A stretch of DNA of 32,087 nucleotides, from contig DUKH01000041.1 in assembly GCA_013329415.1 (NCBI GenBank), forward strand, positions 11,036-43,122, written 5' to 3'. Position numbers and translations under genes: made by a program. Below are positions 24,273 through 32,018 of this stretch, in pieces. The DNA is from Methanosarcinaceae archaeon (GTDB lineage Archaea > Halobacteriota > Methanosarcinia > Methanosarcinales > Methanosarcinaceae). The notes under the pieces were generated by a model. That model saw only the letters and a list, made by a program, of their open reading frames with translations, searched no databases and had not been told where the DNA came from. The first letter of the stretch is position 1; each line of letters opens with the position of its first letter.

Positions 24273-26027
24273 ATGGCAGGAACAATTGCCATCAAGAACG
24301 GGTACGTCTTAGACCCCCTGAACGAGATTAACGGGGACGTCATGGACATCTTCATCAGGAACGGAAAAGTCGTAAAGGAACTTTCCGCTGCTGAAATGCA
24401 GGACGCAAAAGTAATCGATGCCACGGGCAGGACGGTCATGGCTGGCGGGGTTGATTCCCACTCCCACGTAGCAGGGGCAAAGGTCAATGCCGGAAGGCAG
24501 ATGCGCCCTGAGGACCACTACAAATGCAACACCGTGAAAACCGAACTAACTCATTCGGGTTCCGGCTACACTGTCCCTTCGGTCTACAAACAGGGCTACG
24601 ATTACGCAGCAATGGGCTACACCACGGTCTTTGAAGCCGCGGACCCCCCGCTTGAAGCCAGGCATACCCATGAGGAAATGCGTGCCACTCCCCTGCTTGA
24701 CATGGGCGGGTACCTGGTGCTCGGGAACAACTGGTTTTTGATGCGCTACCTGAGGGATGGCGAATTCGATAGGGCAGCAGCCTATGTTGCCTGGATGATG
24801 AAAACCCACAAGACCTACGGGATCAAGTGCGTCAACCCCGCAGGGGTTGAGAACTGGGGCTGGGATGAAAACGTAAACAACCTGGACCAGGCCAACATCC
24901 ATTTCGAAATGACCCCCAGGGAAATGATCAGGGGCCTGACAGAAGTTAACGAAATGCTGGGAATGCCCATGCCCCTGCACCTGCACGCCAACAACCTCGG
25001 GCATCCGGGCTGCTATGAGATCACAAAAGACTCCCTGAAAATCCCGGACGGGGTAAAGGCTAAACAGAAAATGGACGTGGAATGGGCCGAAACAAAAATG
25101 GACCCTTCCCGGGACCGTTCGGTCTACCTCACACACCTGATGTTCAACAGTTTTGCAGGCACAAGCTGGGGGGACTGTGAGTCCGGAGTGAAAGACATTG
25201 CGGATTACATTAACAATAAGGACCATGTGGTTATCGACAGCGGCTGCACTCCTTTCGGGGAAGCCACGGTCATGACCGGGGACGACCCTGCAATCCACGA
25301 CCTCTACACCCTCACAGGTAACAAATGGTCGAACGCTGACATTGAGCTGGAATGCGGATCAGGGGTTATTCCTTTTACCTACCTCAAGTCCAACCCCGTG
25401 CACAGTTTGCAGTGGGCAATGGGGCTCGAGACTCTTCTCCTTATCAAAGACCCCTGGAAAACCATCATGACCACGGACAGCCCGAACGGCGGGCCGTTTA
25501 CGAAATATCCCGAAGTCATGACCTGGCTCATGTCTGAGGCTTCCAGGAAACAGACCTTTTCGGAATGCCATAAATGGGCCAACGACAGGAGCGAGCTTGG
25601 CGGCGTGAACCGGGAACTTTCCCTCTACGACATTGCAATCCTGACCCGGGCCAACCCTGCCCGGACCATAGGTATGGCGCACAGGAAGGGGTCCCTGGGC
25701 ATCGGGGCGGACGGGGACGTTACGGTCTACAACCTTAACCCGCAGAAGCTTGATTCAAACAACTACGAGGAACTCATCCGGACCTTCAGGCGGGCCGAAT
25801 ACACCGTCAAGGCCGGAGAAATCGTGGCAAAGAACGGGGAAATCGTCTCAGTGCCCGAAAAGCGGACTTACTATTCCGAGGTGCACGTGGAAGACGAAAA
25901 GGAAAAAGAGATGCTGGTTGACGTGAAAGAGTGGTTCAGGTACTACACACTAGGTTTTGCCAACTACCCGACTCCTGAAAAGTACCTTGCAAACCCGACC
26001 CCGATACAGATAAACAACGAGAGGTGA
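24273..26027 (+). CDS. fmdA: Formylmethanofuran dehydrogenase subunit A (formyl-hydrolase subunit)
   Basis: A 584-aa amidohydrolase-fold subunit. In the Methanothermobacter enzyme this subunit joins formate, delivered through an internal tunnel, to methanofuran at a two-zinc site. Metal ligands visible are HSH at 63-65 (DSHSHVAGAK), a lysine expected to be carboxylated in GIKCVNPAG (about K185), later histidines such as PLHLHANN, and the catalytic aspartate in TTDSPNGGPFT. Length is normal and the chain is uninterrupted. It starts one base after the fmdF stop and is followed by fmdC after four bases. Confidence 0.96.
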   Translation: MAGTIAIKNGYVLDPLNEINGDVMDIFIRNGKVVKELSAAEMQDAKVIDATGRTVMAGGVDSHSHVAGAKVNAGRQMRPEDHYKCNTVKTELTHSGSGYTVPSVYKQGYDYAAMGYTTVFEAADPPLEARHTHEEMRATPLLDMGGYLVLGNNWFLMRYLRDGEFDRAAAYVAWMMKTHKTYGIKCVNPAGVENWGWDENVNNLDQANIHFEMTPREMIRGLTEVNEMLGMPMPLHLHANNLGHPGCYEITKDSLKIPDGVKAKQKMDVEWAETKMDPSRDRSVYLTHLMFNSFAGTSWGDCESGVKDIADYINNKDHVVIDSGCTPFGEATVMTGDDPAIHDLYTLTGNKWSNADIELECGSGVIPFTYLKSNPVHSLQWAMGLETLLLIKDPWKTIMTTDSPNGGPFTKYPEVMTWLMSEASRKQTFSECHKWANDRSELGGVNRELSLYDIAILTRANPARTIGMAHRKGSLGIGADGDVTVYNLNPQKLDSNNYEELIRTFRRAEYTVKAGEIVAKNGEIVSVPEKRTYYSEVHVEDEKEKEMLVDVKEWFRYYTLGFANYPTPEKYLANPTPIQINNER

Positions 26028-26031
26028 GGCA

Positions 26032-26853
26032 ATGGCAGAAGTAGTGCTTATACCGAAAAAGGAAATTGACATCAAACTTGAGGCAGAAGTCATCACCCCT
26101 GACGCTTTTGCCGGCAAGAGCGCCGAAGAAATCGGAAAACTGGAAATCTGGCAGGGGCCAAAGACCTATCTCCTTTCAGAGTTTTTCGATGTGGAAAGAA
26201 ATGAAGAGGATTTTTCCGGGGAAACTGCCGAAGATACCTTGATCCGCATAAAAGGGGACATGCTCCGGGTCAAAAAGATCGGGGAAGGCATGACCGCAGG
26301 CAGGATCGAGATCGAAGGTTCCGCAGGCATGCATGTGGGTACCGGGATGAAAGGAGGCGAAATCCTGGTCTCGGGAGATGTGAATTCCTGGGCAGGAATG
26401 GAAATGGAAGGCGGGCTTTTGCAGATCAAAGGCAACGCCGGAGACCACGTCGGCTGCGCTTACCGCGGTTCCTGGCACGGGATGAAAGGCGGGCGCATCG
26501 TCATAGAAGGCTCGGCCAGGCACCAGCTCGGAGGCGGCATGGACGGCGGAGAAATTTTCGTGGAAGGAAATGTGGAAGGTTTCTGCGGGATCCGCCAGAC
26601 AGGCGGGCTTATTGCTGTCCGCGGCGGTGCCCTTCGCACTGTCGGGGTTGAAATGAGTGGGGGCACCCTGCTCATCGGAGGCCGGATCGAGCGGTTTTCC
26701 CCGGGCTTCGAATGCGTAGGGTCGGAAACGGGCCCCGCTTTCGGAGACTTCGAGTACGCGGGCGAGTTCAAGAAATTTGCAGGGGACTTTGCGATCAGCA
26801 AGCGGGCAAAAGGTGTGCTCTATGTGGCTGCGGACGCAAACCCGGGGCTCTGA
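26032..26853 (+). CDS. fmdC: Formylmethanofuran dehydrogenase subunit C
   Basis: A 273-aa structural subunit with a beta-helix made of repeated G-G-containing turns (GMKGGEILVSGDVNSWAGM, GMKGGRIVIEGSARHQLGG), like the C-terminal domain of glutamate synthase large subunit. It scaffolds the catalytic subunits in the FwdABCDFG complex. Normal length. SD-like GAGAGG lies before the ATG. It ends ten bases before fmdD. Confidence 0.95.
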   Translation: MAEVVLIPKKEIDIKLEAEVITPDAFAGKSAEEIGKLEIWQGPKTYLLSEFFDVERNEEDFSGETAEDTLIRIKGDMLRVKKIGEGMTAGRIEIEGSAGMHVGTGMKGGEILVSGDVNSWAGMEMEGGLLQIKGNAGDHVGCAYRGSWHGMKGGRIVIEGSARHQLGGGMDGGEIFVEGNVEGFCGIRQTGGLIAVRGGALRTVGVEMSGGTLLIGGRIERFSPGFECVGSETGPAFGDFEYAGEFKKFAGDFAISKRAKGVLYVAADANPGL

Positions 26854-26863
26854 GGTGAGAGGA

Positions 26864-27253
26864 ATGGAAGTATTACTCATTACCGGAAGTACGATTGAGG
26901 AAGGCAAACTTGCCAAGGGAGGAGACAAGCTGACCGCCGAATACCAGGCGGAATGTGCGGTCTGCTGGATTTCCCCTGAAGATTTTGAAGTGCTCGGCTC
27001 TCCTGAAAAGGTGAAGGTCACAAGCAGGAACGGCAAACACACCGTTGCAGTCAACACGAAATGCACGGATGCGGTCCGGGAAGGGCATGTGTTTATGCCA
27101 AGGGCCATCTGGTCCAACGTGGTTATTGATCCCGATACCCTTTCCACGGGCTCTCCCCTCTACAAGGGCGCTCCGGTAAACATCGAGCCCACGGAAGACG
27201 AGGTCCTGAGCGCCGAAGACGTTGTTTTGAAAGTTTATGTCGGAGGGCTGTGA
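26864..27253 (+). CDS. fmdD: Formylmethanofuran dehydrogenase subunit D
   Basis: A 129-aa molybdopterin-dinucleotide-binding subunit; with FmdB it encloses the pterin cofactor. The ATG at 26864 is preferred to an upstream ATG inside fmdC because GAGAGG precedes it. Recognisable features are LLITGSTIEEGK at the N-terminus and the barrel strands FMPRAIWSNVVI and GSPLYKGAPVNI. The stop is three bases from the fmdB start. Confidence 0.94.
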   Translation: MEVLLITGSTIEEGKLAKGGDKLTAEYQAECAVCWISPEDFEVLGSPEKVKVTSRNGKHTVAVNTKCTDAVREGHVFMPRAIWSNVVIDPDTLSTGSPLYKGAPVNIEPTEDEVLSAEDVVLKVYVGGL

Positions 27254-27255
27254 AT

Positions 27256-28563
27256 ATGGTTTCCAAAAACATAGTATGTCCTGTCTGCGGGGCAGCCTGT
27301 GATGATATCCAGGTCGAGCTCGGGGACGGAACGATTGAAGTAAAGAACGCATGTAGGATGGGAAGTGCCAAGTTCAGGGAAGTTGTAAGTTCCCACAGGC
27401 TCAGGGACCCCCTCATTAAAAAGGAAGGGGACAGCAAACCCATGCCCGTAGCCTGGGACGCTGCTCTTGAAAAGGCTGCCGACATCCTGGTTTCGGCAAA
27501 GCGCCCCCTGCTCTTTATGGGAAGCGAGACCTCATGTGAAGCCCACGAAGTAGGGCTCCATATCGGGGAATACCTGGGGGCAGTTGTCGACTCCAACGCC
27601 ACGATCTGCCACGGGCCGACAGCCATGGGAATCCAGGAAGCAGGAAAAGTCGGAGCAACGGAAGGGCAGAAGAAAAACAGGGCAGATCTTGTGGTATACT
27701 GGGGGACCAACCCTCTCGAGTCCATGCCCCGGCAGATGTCCAGGTACGGGGTCTTTCCCAGAGGCTACTGGACAAAGCGCGGGCGTTTTGACAGGACTAT
27801 CATCACCATTGACCCGAGAAAGACTCCCACCGCAGAAGCTTCCGACCTGCACATCCAGCTCAAACCCAATTCCGATTACGAACTGGCAAGCGCCCTCCTA
27901 ACCCTCCTGCACGGGAAAGAGCCCCACCCCTCGGTAGAAGAAATTACAGGGGTCCCCATCTCCACCATGAAAGAAATGCTCGAGATGATGAAGAACTGCA
28001 AGTTCGGCACCATCTCCGTGGGCCTCGGCCTTTCCTCCTCCATAGGCAAGCACAGGAACGCCGAGATTGCCATGAACCTGGTCAAGGAGCTGAACAATTA
28101 CTCAAAGTTCACCCTGGGCGCTCTCCGGGGTCACTGCAACGTCGCAGGCTTCAACCAGATTGCCTCCTACCTCTACGGCTACCCCTTCGGGCTTGACTTC
28201 ATGAGGGGCCACCCCCGCTACAACCCCGGAGAATTCACAACCGTAGACCTCCTGAGGGAAAAGGATGTCGACGCAGCCCTGGTTATGTGTGCCGACCTTG
28301 TCTGCCACATCCCCGCCGACTGTGCCTCCTATCTTGCCGAAATCCCCATGGTCTGCCTGGACATCGCTCCCTGCCCGACCACAGTAGCATCCGACGTAGT
28401 GCTCCCCGGAGTCATCGACGCCATGGAATGCGACGGGACCTTCTACAGGCTGGACGACGTTGCCGTGCACTTCGAACCCTTCACAACTTCCCCCTTCGAG
28501 TTCACGCAGAGCAACGAAGACACCCTGAAGCAGCTCTTTGCCAAGATCAAGGAAAGGGTGTAA
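27256..28563 (+). CDS. fmdB: Formylmethanofuran dehydrogenase subunit B (CO2-reducing, molybdopterin site)
   Basis: A 435-aa catalytic subunit that reduces CO2 to formate at a pterin-bound metal. The ATG at 27256 is preferred to GTG 27250 because GGAGGG is eight bases upstream. With this start the metal-ligating cysteine in NATICHGPTAMG falls at residue 118, the same number as in the structurally known tungsten enzyme FwdB. The N-terminal [4Fe-4S] cysteines are C8, C11, C15 and C33 (CPVCGAAC and NACRMG). It uses Cys, not selenocysteine. Assignment to the molybdenum form rests on the fmdEFACDB order; the tungsten isoenzyme usually has another operon layout. Final gene of the operon. Confidence 0.95.
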   Translation: MVSKNIVCPVCGAACDDIQVELGDGTIEVKNACRMGSAKFREVVSSHRLRDPLIKKEGDSKPMPVAWDAALEKAADILVSAKRPLLFMGSETSCEAHEVGLHIGEYLGAVVDSNATICHGPTAMGIQEAGKVGATEGQKKNRADLVVYWGTNPLESMPRQMSRYGVFPRGYWTKRGRFDRTIITIDPRKTPTAEASDLHIQLKPNSDYELASALLTLLHGKEPHPSVEEITGVPISTMKEMLEMMKNCKFGTISVGLGLSSSIGKHRNAEIAMNLVKELNNYSKFTLGALRGHCNVAGFNQIASYLYGYPFGLDFMRGHPRYNPGEFTTVDLLREKDVDAALVMCADLVCHIPADCASYLAEIPMVCLDIAPCPTTVASDVVLPGVIDAMECDGTFYRLDDVAVHFEPFTTSPFEFTQSNEDTLKQLFAKIKERV

Positions 28564-28629
28564 GAGAGCTTTTCTTTCCCGCGGGTTCATTTGAGAATGC
28601 TGGGAAATAAAGTGATTGAATGCTTAAAT

Positions 28630-28662
28630 GAGGGTGATTAAAGCCCTCTCCTTCTTTTTTTT
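28630..28662 (+). terminator. Hairpin plus T-run terminator of the fmd operon
   Basis: GAGGG (28630-28634) and CCCTC (28644-28648) form a stem with a nine-base loop, followed at 28655-28662 by eight T. Located about 70 bases after the fmdB stop. It has the form of an intrinsic terminator. Confidence 0.65.
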
Positions 28663-28870
28663 GGATTTTCAATTTCCAGCGGTTCGATTTTCTAGTTTTC
28701 AGTTTTCCTTCGATTTGCTTTTCTGGTTTTTCAATTTCCAGCGCCATTATACGATTTCCTGGCTTTTCAATTTCCAGTGCCGCAATGCAATTTTTTCAGC
28801 TTTTCAGTTTCCTGTGGCGCTATGTAATCTTTCTGGCTTTTCACTTCCCAGTGCAGCAGTTGTCTTTATA
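28663..28870 (+). repeat. Six-copy degenerate tandem repeat, 31-37-base period
   Basis: Copies anchored by GGCTTTTC/GGTTTTTC-like sequence begin near 28663, 28694, 28725, 28761, 28798 and 28835. The usual continuation is AATTTCCAGYGC. The early copies have a 31-base period, the later ones 36-37. No gene is seen between the fmd operon and the hypothetical secreted protein. Confidence 0.8.
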
Positions 28871-28892
28871 GAGATCGAACCAAGGGAACTCA

Positions 28893-28912
28893 CCGGTTGC
28901 GCAAGCAACCGG
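28893..28912 (+). other. Stable hairpin with GCAA tetraloop
   Basis: CCGGTTGC-GCAA-GCAACCGG: perfect 8-bp stem with a GNRA-type loop. It lies between the degenerate repeat and the gene at 29062. Not followed by a T-run, so it may be an RNA-stabilising or processing element rather than a terminator. Confidence 0.7.
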
Positions 28913-29061
28913 CCTTTCCTGAAAAATATATTATGAAAATAAACAGAATCATTGAAGTTTCAACATGACAATAATTTTTAGATGCACTCTTATACAACGT
29001 GGCATTTTATTACAATATGCATAAATTAAAATTGTAACGTACTTACTAAGGTTTGATCCAA

Positions 29062-30069
29062 ATGTTCAAAAGAATCAATATTGGCAAATGGCTGCTGCTT
29101 ATGATATTTGTTTTTATTTTATCATCTGGTTCTGCAGGTGCCGATGATGATGAATTGAACGATTCCGAATATAATGAAATCTCCGATTCTATAACGGAAT
29201 TTGCAAATGATTCCTCGTTCATAGCCTACAGGGGAACCGTACCGGAAACAATTGATCGGGAATGGAAAAATTCAATTGTAGATTGCTGGCTAAATCTTAA
29301 CCGTATAGGGCCGTCATATTCCGAATTTGACAGCTCTATAACAAACATTGCTGTCAGTCATGTACTAATAATTGAATTGGGTTCTGAATATCAAGGAGAA
29401 GTAGATGACTCCAAAATTGACGAGATCTATCAGAAAATTGAGGATTACTGCGAAGAGCAGGAAGGTATAAGCGAAATCCCTGTTGTCTTTTTGTGGGATC
29501 AGGATGAGGAGGACCCATTACCGGACTATGGGCAAGAGATGTTTGAAAAGGCCGAGAGCAGTTCCGGGTTCGTAGCTGCTAGAGGAACAATGCCTGTACT
29601 TACAGATGCCAGTGAAAAAAGGGAGTGGACAGATTCACTTGTTCATTGTAGTCGGGCACTCTCTAGTCCTTCTCATCCTGATGCAGGAATTGGCGCGTAT
29701 TTTGTTGAATTCGATGGCCCTGTGGATAGTTTTGGAACCTCCATTAATGGATATTTAGAAGTAGGTTTCCAGGGATACAGTTCAGAAAAAGTAAATGAAT
29801 CTCTAATTGATGAAATATATCAAGTAATTGATGAACAATGTGAGCAGGAAGGTATAAGTGACGTACCTGTCGTTTTTATATGGCAAGGAGTGACTGTACT
29901 GGATGAAGAAGAGTGTGAGGCGCCGGTACTGGATGAAGTTGATGATCCTGACTTGTCAGATGAGAGGGAAGAAGTCGCAGATAATGAGACAACCAATCAA
30001 ACACCTGGCTTTACTTCAATAATGGTCATTTTAGGGCTTTTGATTATAGTGAAGGTAAAGCGGAAGTAA
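29062..30069 (+). CDS. Secreted two-repeat protein with PGF-CTERM-like anchor, function unknown
   Basis: A 335-aa protein. ATG 29062 is preferred over TTG 29053 because AGGT lies nine bases ahead. It has a signal peptide (WLLLMIFVFILSSGSAGA), then two homologous halves of about 130 residues. The first contains SSFIAYRGTVPE, DEIYQKIEDYCEEQEGIS and IPVVFLW. The second contains SGFVAARGTMPV, DEIYQVIDEQCEQEGIS and VPVVFIW. An Asp/Glu-rich linker leads to TPGF, a hydrophobic helix and KVKRK, the pattern recognised by archaeosortase for C-terminal lipid attachment. The gene is visibly richer in A and T than its neighbours and is flanked by repeats and hairpins, suggesting a later insertion. Each half has a Cys pair pattern but no recognised catalytic motif. 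Confidence 0.75.
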   Translation: MFKRINIGKWLLLMIFVFILSSGSAGADDDELNDSEYNEISDSITEFANDSSFIAYRGTVPETIDREWKNSIVDCWLNLNRIGPSYSEFDSSITNIAVSHVLIIELGSEYQGEVDDSKIDEIYQKIEDYCEEQEGISEIPVVFLWDQDEEDPLPDYGQEMFEKAESSSGFVAARGTMPVLTDASEKREWTDSLVHCSRALSSPSHPDAGIGAYFVEFDGPVDSFGTSINGYLEVGFQGYSSEKVNESLIDEIYQVIDEQCEQEGISDVPVVFIWQGVTVLDEEECEAPVLDEVDDPDLSDEREEVADNETTNQTPGFTSIMVILGLLIIVKVKRK

Positions 30070-30141
30070 TTTTTTCTGGGAAGAGTTTTCCAGTTAATGC
30101 TTCTGTCTTCTAGCCTATGTTCGAAAAACGGCTACTCCGTA

Positions 30142-30171
30142 TTTTTTTTCAATTTCTTTTTTTATTTTTTT
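30142..30171 (+). terminator. T-tract terminator after the secreted-protein gene
   Basis: Three closely spaced T-runs (eight T at 30142-30149, seven at 30157-30163, seven at 30165-30171) on the coding strand, about 75 bases after the stop, fit archaeal T-rich termination. Confidence 0.6.
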
Positions 30172-30180
30172 CTGGAAAAG

Positions 30181-30201
30181 CCGGTCGTCTTCGACGACCG
30201 G
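30181..30201. other. Strong 9-bp-stem hairpin
   Basis: CCGGTCGTC and GACGACCGG are perfect inverted arms around TTC. It directly follows the T-runs and lies between convergent genes. It resembles the hairpin at 28893-28912 in size and its CCGG ends. Confidence 0.7.
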
Positions 30202-30280
30202 TGAGAGCGTGGGGATCAGAAATCTATACGATTTAACTTTCCCGGGAAATGAAATCCTGTGTCAATAAACGGCTAGTCTG

Positions 30281-31105
30281 TTACGTTTTCCTGAAAGCCA
30301 CTTTTTCGCCACAGCACCGGTGTAACTTCTTGGTTCCTCCTGCCTCGCTGAGCACGGTAAGCATATTCTTCGAATCCGTAATTTTTGTCCCCATTACTGC
30401 CGTAACCCCGCGTTCAAAGAAAGGCTTCGGGTACAGGGGTGCACTCGGGCCAAGCAGTATAACTTCTCTTGCCTCCCCGGAGGCTGCAAAGTTCAGGAGC
30501 TCGTCCAGTGTGCCGTTGGCAAGGGTGCTGGCGCTGAGGATGATCACGTCGGATGCGGGAAGGACTTCATCTGCCTTTTCCGAGGACAGGGTTTTTACTT
30601 TAGGGGATTCGATTTCTCGCTTTTCAAGGACGGTCAGGCTCCCTGCTTTTTTCGAAATACTCGGGACCATGGGGGCGAAATATCCCACCATTGCAACCCT
30701 GTCTCCGGGATTTATGAGGTCAAGGACGTCAAGGTCCGTGTCAGGTCCTGAAGCAGGGAAGTTTTCGGGGTTGCGGTCCAGGAGCATGTGGGAAAGGGCG
30801 TTTGCGGCTGCGATTCCTACGGCTGCTTCAAGATGGTTTTTTGAGAGAGCCAGTTCAAGCAGGGTGTCTGCGGAGCTTCTTTTCAGCCTGCCTGCAAAAC
30901 CCAGGGCCGGGCAGCCGGAAAAATCGTAAAGTGGAGTGCAGGCCACGCCTCCATAACCATCCGAGAGCATGACTCATGTGTAGGCAAGGCCTATGCGGAC
31001 GTCTTCGGCTTTTATATCTTCAAGGGCAGGCCCGAAGTTCTGCCTGAGTTCGTTTACGAGGGCAGCTACGGCTTCGGTTTCATACTTTTTTTCGTTGCCT
31101 GTCAT
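30281..31105 (-). pseudogene. DUF4213/DUF364 protein with in-frame TGA
   Basis: The frame runs 274 codons from ATG 31105 (AAGGTGA eight bases before it) to TAA at 30281, broken only by TGA at codon 44 (30976-30974; context GLAYT-stop-VMLSDGYGG). The upstream part (EAVAALVNELRQNFGPALED) is the DUF4213 N-terminal region. The rest is DUF364, a proposed heavy-metal-chelating domain (INPGDRVAMVGYFAPMVPS; PSAPLYPKPFFERGVTAVMG). The gene follows modD by 29 bases on the same strand, so both are probably cotranscribed and tied to molybdenum or another metal. Translation from the ATG at 30970 would give a DUF364-only product of 229 aa. Either pseudogene or base error. Confidence 0.75.
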
Positions 31106-31134
31106 GCGGTCACCTTCATCTTTTTCCTTTTACT

Positions 31135-31932
31135 TTAATTCCCTATCCTTTCGATCTTCGTTGTAAAGTCAAGGGGCTGTGCATAATACGGGGCACTCGA
31201 AACTATGATGTCCACGAAAGGCGCATATTCGGGAATCTTTTCTGCCTTTATGCCTCCAACGGCAAGTTCCAGTTTCGGGTTGAGTTTTTTGAGCTCGGGT
31301 CCCAGTTCCCTGAGCTCTTCGGGGGAAAGGTGGTCAAGGAGCATGATGTCGGACATTTCGGCGAATTTGAAGGCTTCTTCCCTGGACCTGGGTTCGATTT
31401 CTATCTTTTTCAGGGCGCGGAGTTTTTCCAGTTCCCCTGCCACTTCCAGGTGGTTCTGGCTGAGCTGGATGGAATCGCTGAGGGAATTCCTGTGGACGTC
31501 TCCTCCTCCTGCCCTTATGGCTTTTGTCTCGAACCTGCGGGCTCCGGGGTGGGTTTTCCTGCTTGCTGCGATTATTACGTCCGGGTTTTCTTTTCTGGCT
31601 GCGTTTACAAAAGTTGAGGTTTTGCTGGCTATGGCACACATGACGGTGAGGAAGGTCTGGGAAACCCTCCAGAATTTGAAAAGGGTCCTGAGATCTCCTT
31701 CGGCTTCGAATATGCTGTCCTGGGGCTCGAATTTTTCCCCGTCCCTGAGGTATTTCAGGATCTTCAGGCCCTTTTTTTCGTAATATTCGGCCAGGTCTTC
31801 TGCACAGGCGCAGATTCCGGCTTCCCGGGTAAAAATCTTGAGTGTTCCTTTTCCTTCAAGCTTTAACAGTTCCGCACTTTCATCCTGATAGGGGCAGTCC
31901 TCAAAAAAGTACAGTTCAAAAAGATCGATCAT
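31135..31932 (-). CDS. modD: ModD-type protein (quinolinate phosphoribosyltransferase fold), molybdenum-linked
   Basis: A 265-aa homologue of ModD, found in bacterial and archaeal molybdate-transport loci and related to NadC and nicotinate phosphoribosyltransferase. The core motif RKTHPGARRFETKAIRAGGG followed by DVHRNSLSDSIQL is the family's phosphoribosyl-binding region. The end (VDIIVSSAPYYAQPLDFTTKI) forms the last barrel strands. A Cys-containing segment near residues 40-45 (ICACAED) is an added feature. The ATG at 31932 is preceded by AAGGAG. The real reaction of ModD is not known. Neighbouring DUF364 and the wtp/fmd genes elsewhere in the window support a metal role. Confidence 0.85.
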   Translation of the reverse strand: MIDLFELYFFEDCPYQDESAELLKLEGKGTLKIFTREAGICACAEDLAEYYEKKGLKILKYLRDGEKFEPQDSIFEAEGDLRTLFKFWRVSQTFLTVMCAIASKTSTFVNAARKENPDVIIAASRKTHPGARRFETKAIRAGGGDVHRNSLSDSIQLSQNHLEVAGELEKLRALKKIEIEPRSREEAFKFAEMSDIMLLDHLSPEELRELGPELKKLNPKLELAVGGIKAEKIPEYAPFVDIIVSSAPYYAQPLDFTTKIERIGN

Positions 31933-31975
31933 GGTCTGGCTCCTTGCTCCTTTGTTCTTGACATTTTATTTTTGC

Positions 31976-31985
31976 TTTTTATAGT
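31976..31985 (-). promoter_or_regulatory. Probable TATA box of modD operon
   Basis: ACTATAAAAA on the minus strand, about 45 bases before the modD start, gives predicted initiation near 31950. A second AT-rich GGTTATAAAG lies farther upstream at about 32010-32019. Confidence 0.45.
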
Positions 31986-32018
31986 CCCTGAAGTAAGTAT
32001 TTACACTTGCTTTATAAC

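Noticed and set aside
28663-28870. CRISPR array
   Set aside because: The units are degenerate and contiguous with no unique spacers between conserved repeats; it is an ordinary tandem repeat.
5176-31105. TGA reassigned to an amino acid such as selenocysteine or tryptophan
   Set aside because: TGA is the ordinary terminator of many genes here, including four consecutive fmd genes. No selenocysteine insertion hairpin was recognised, and FmdB uses Cys.
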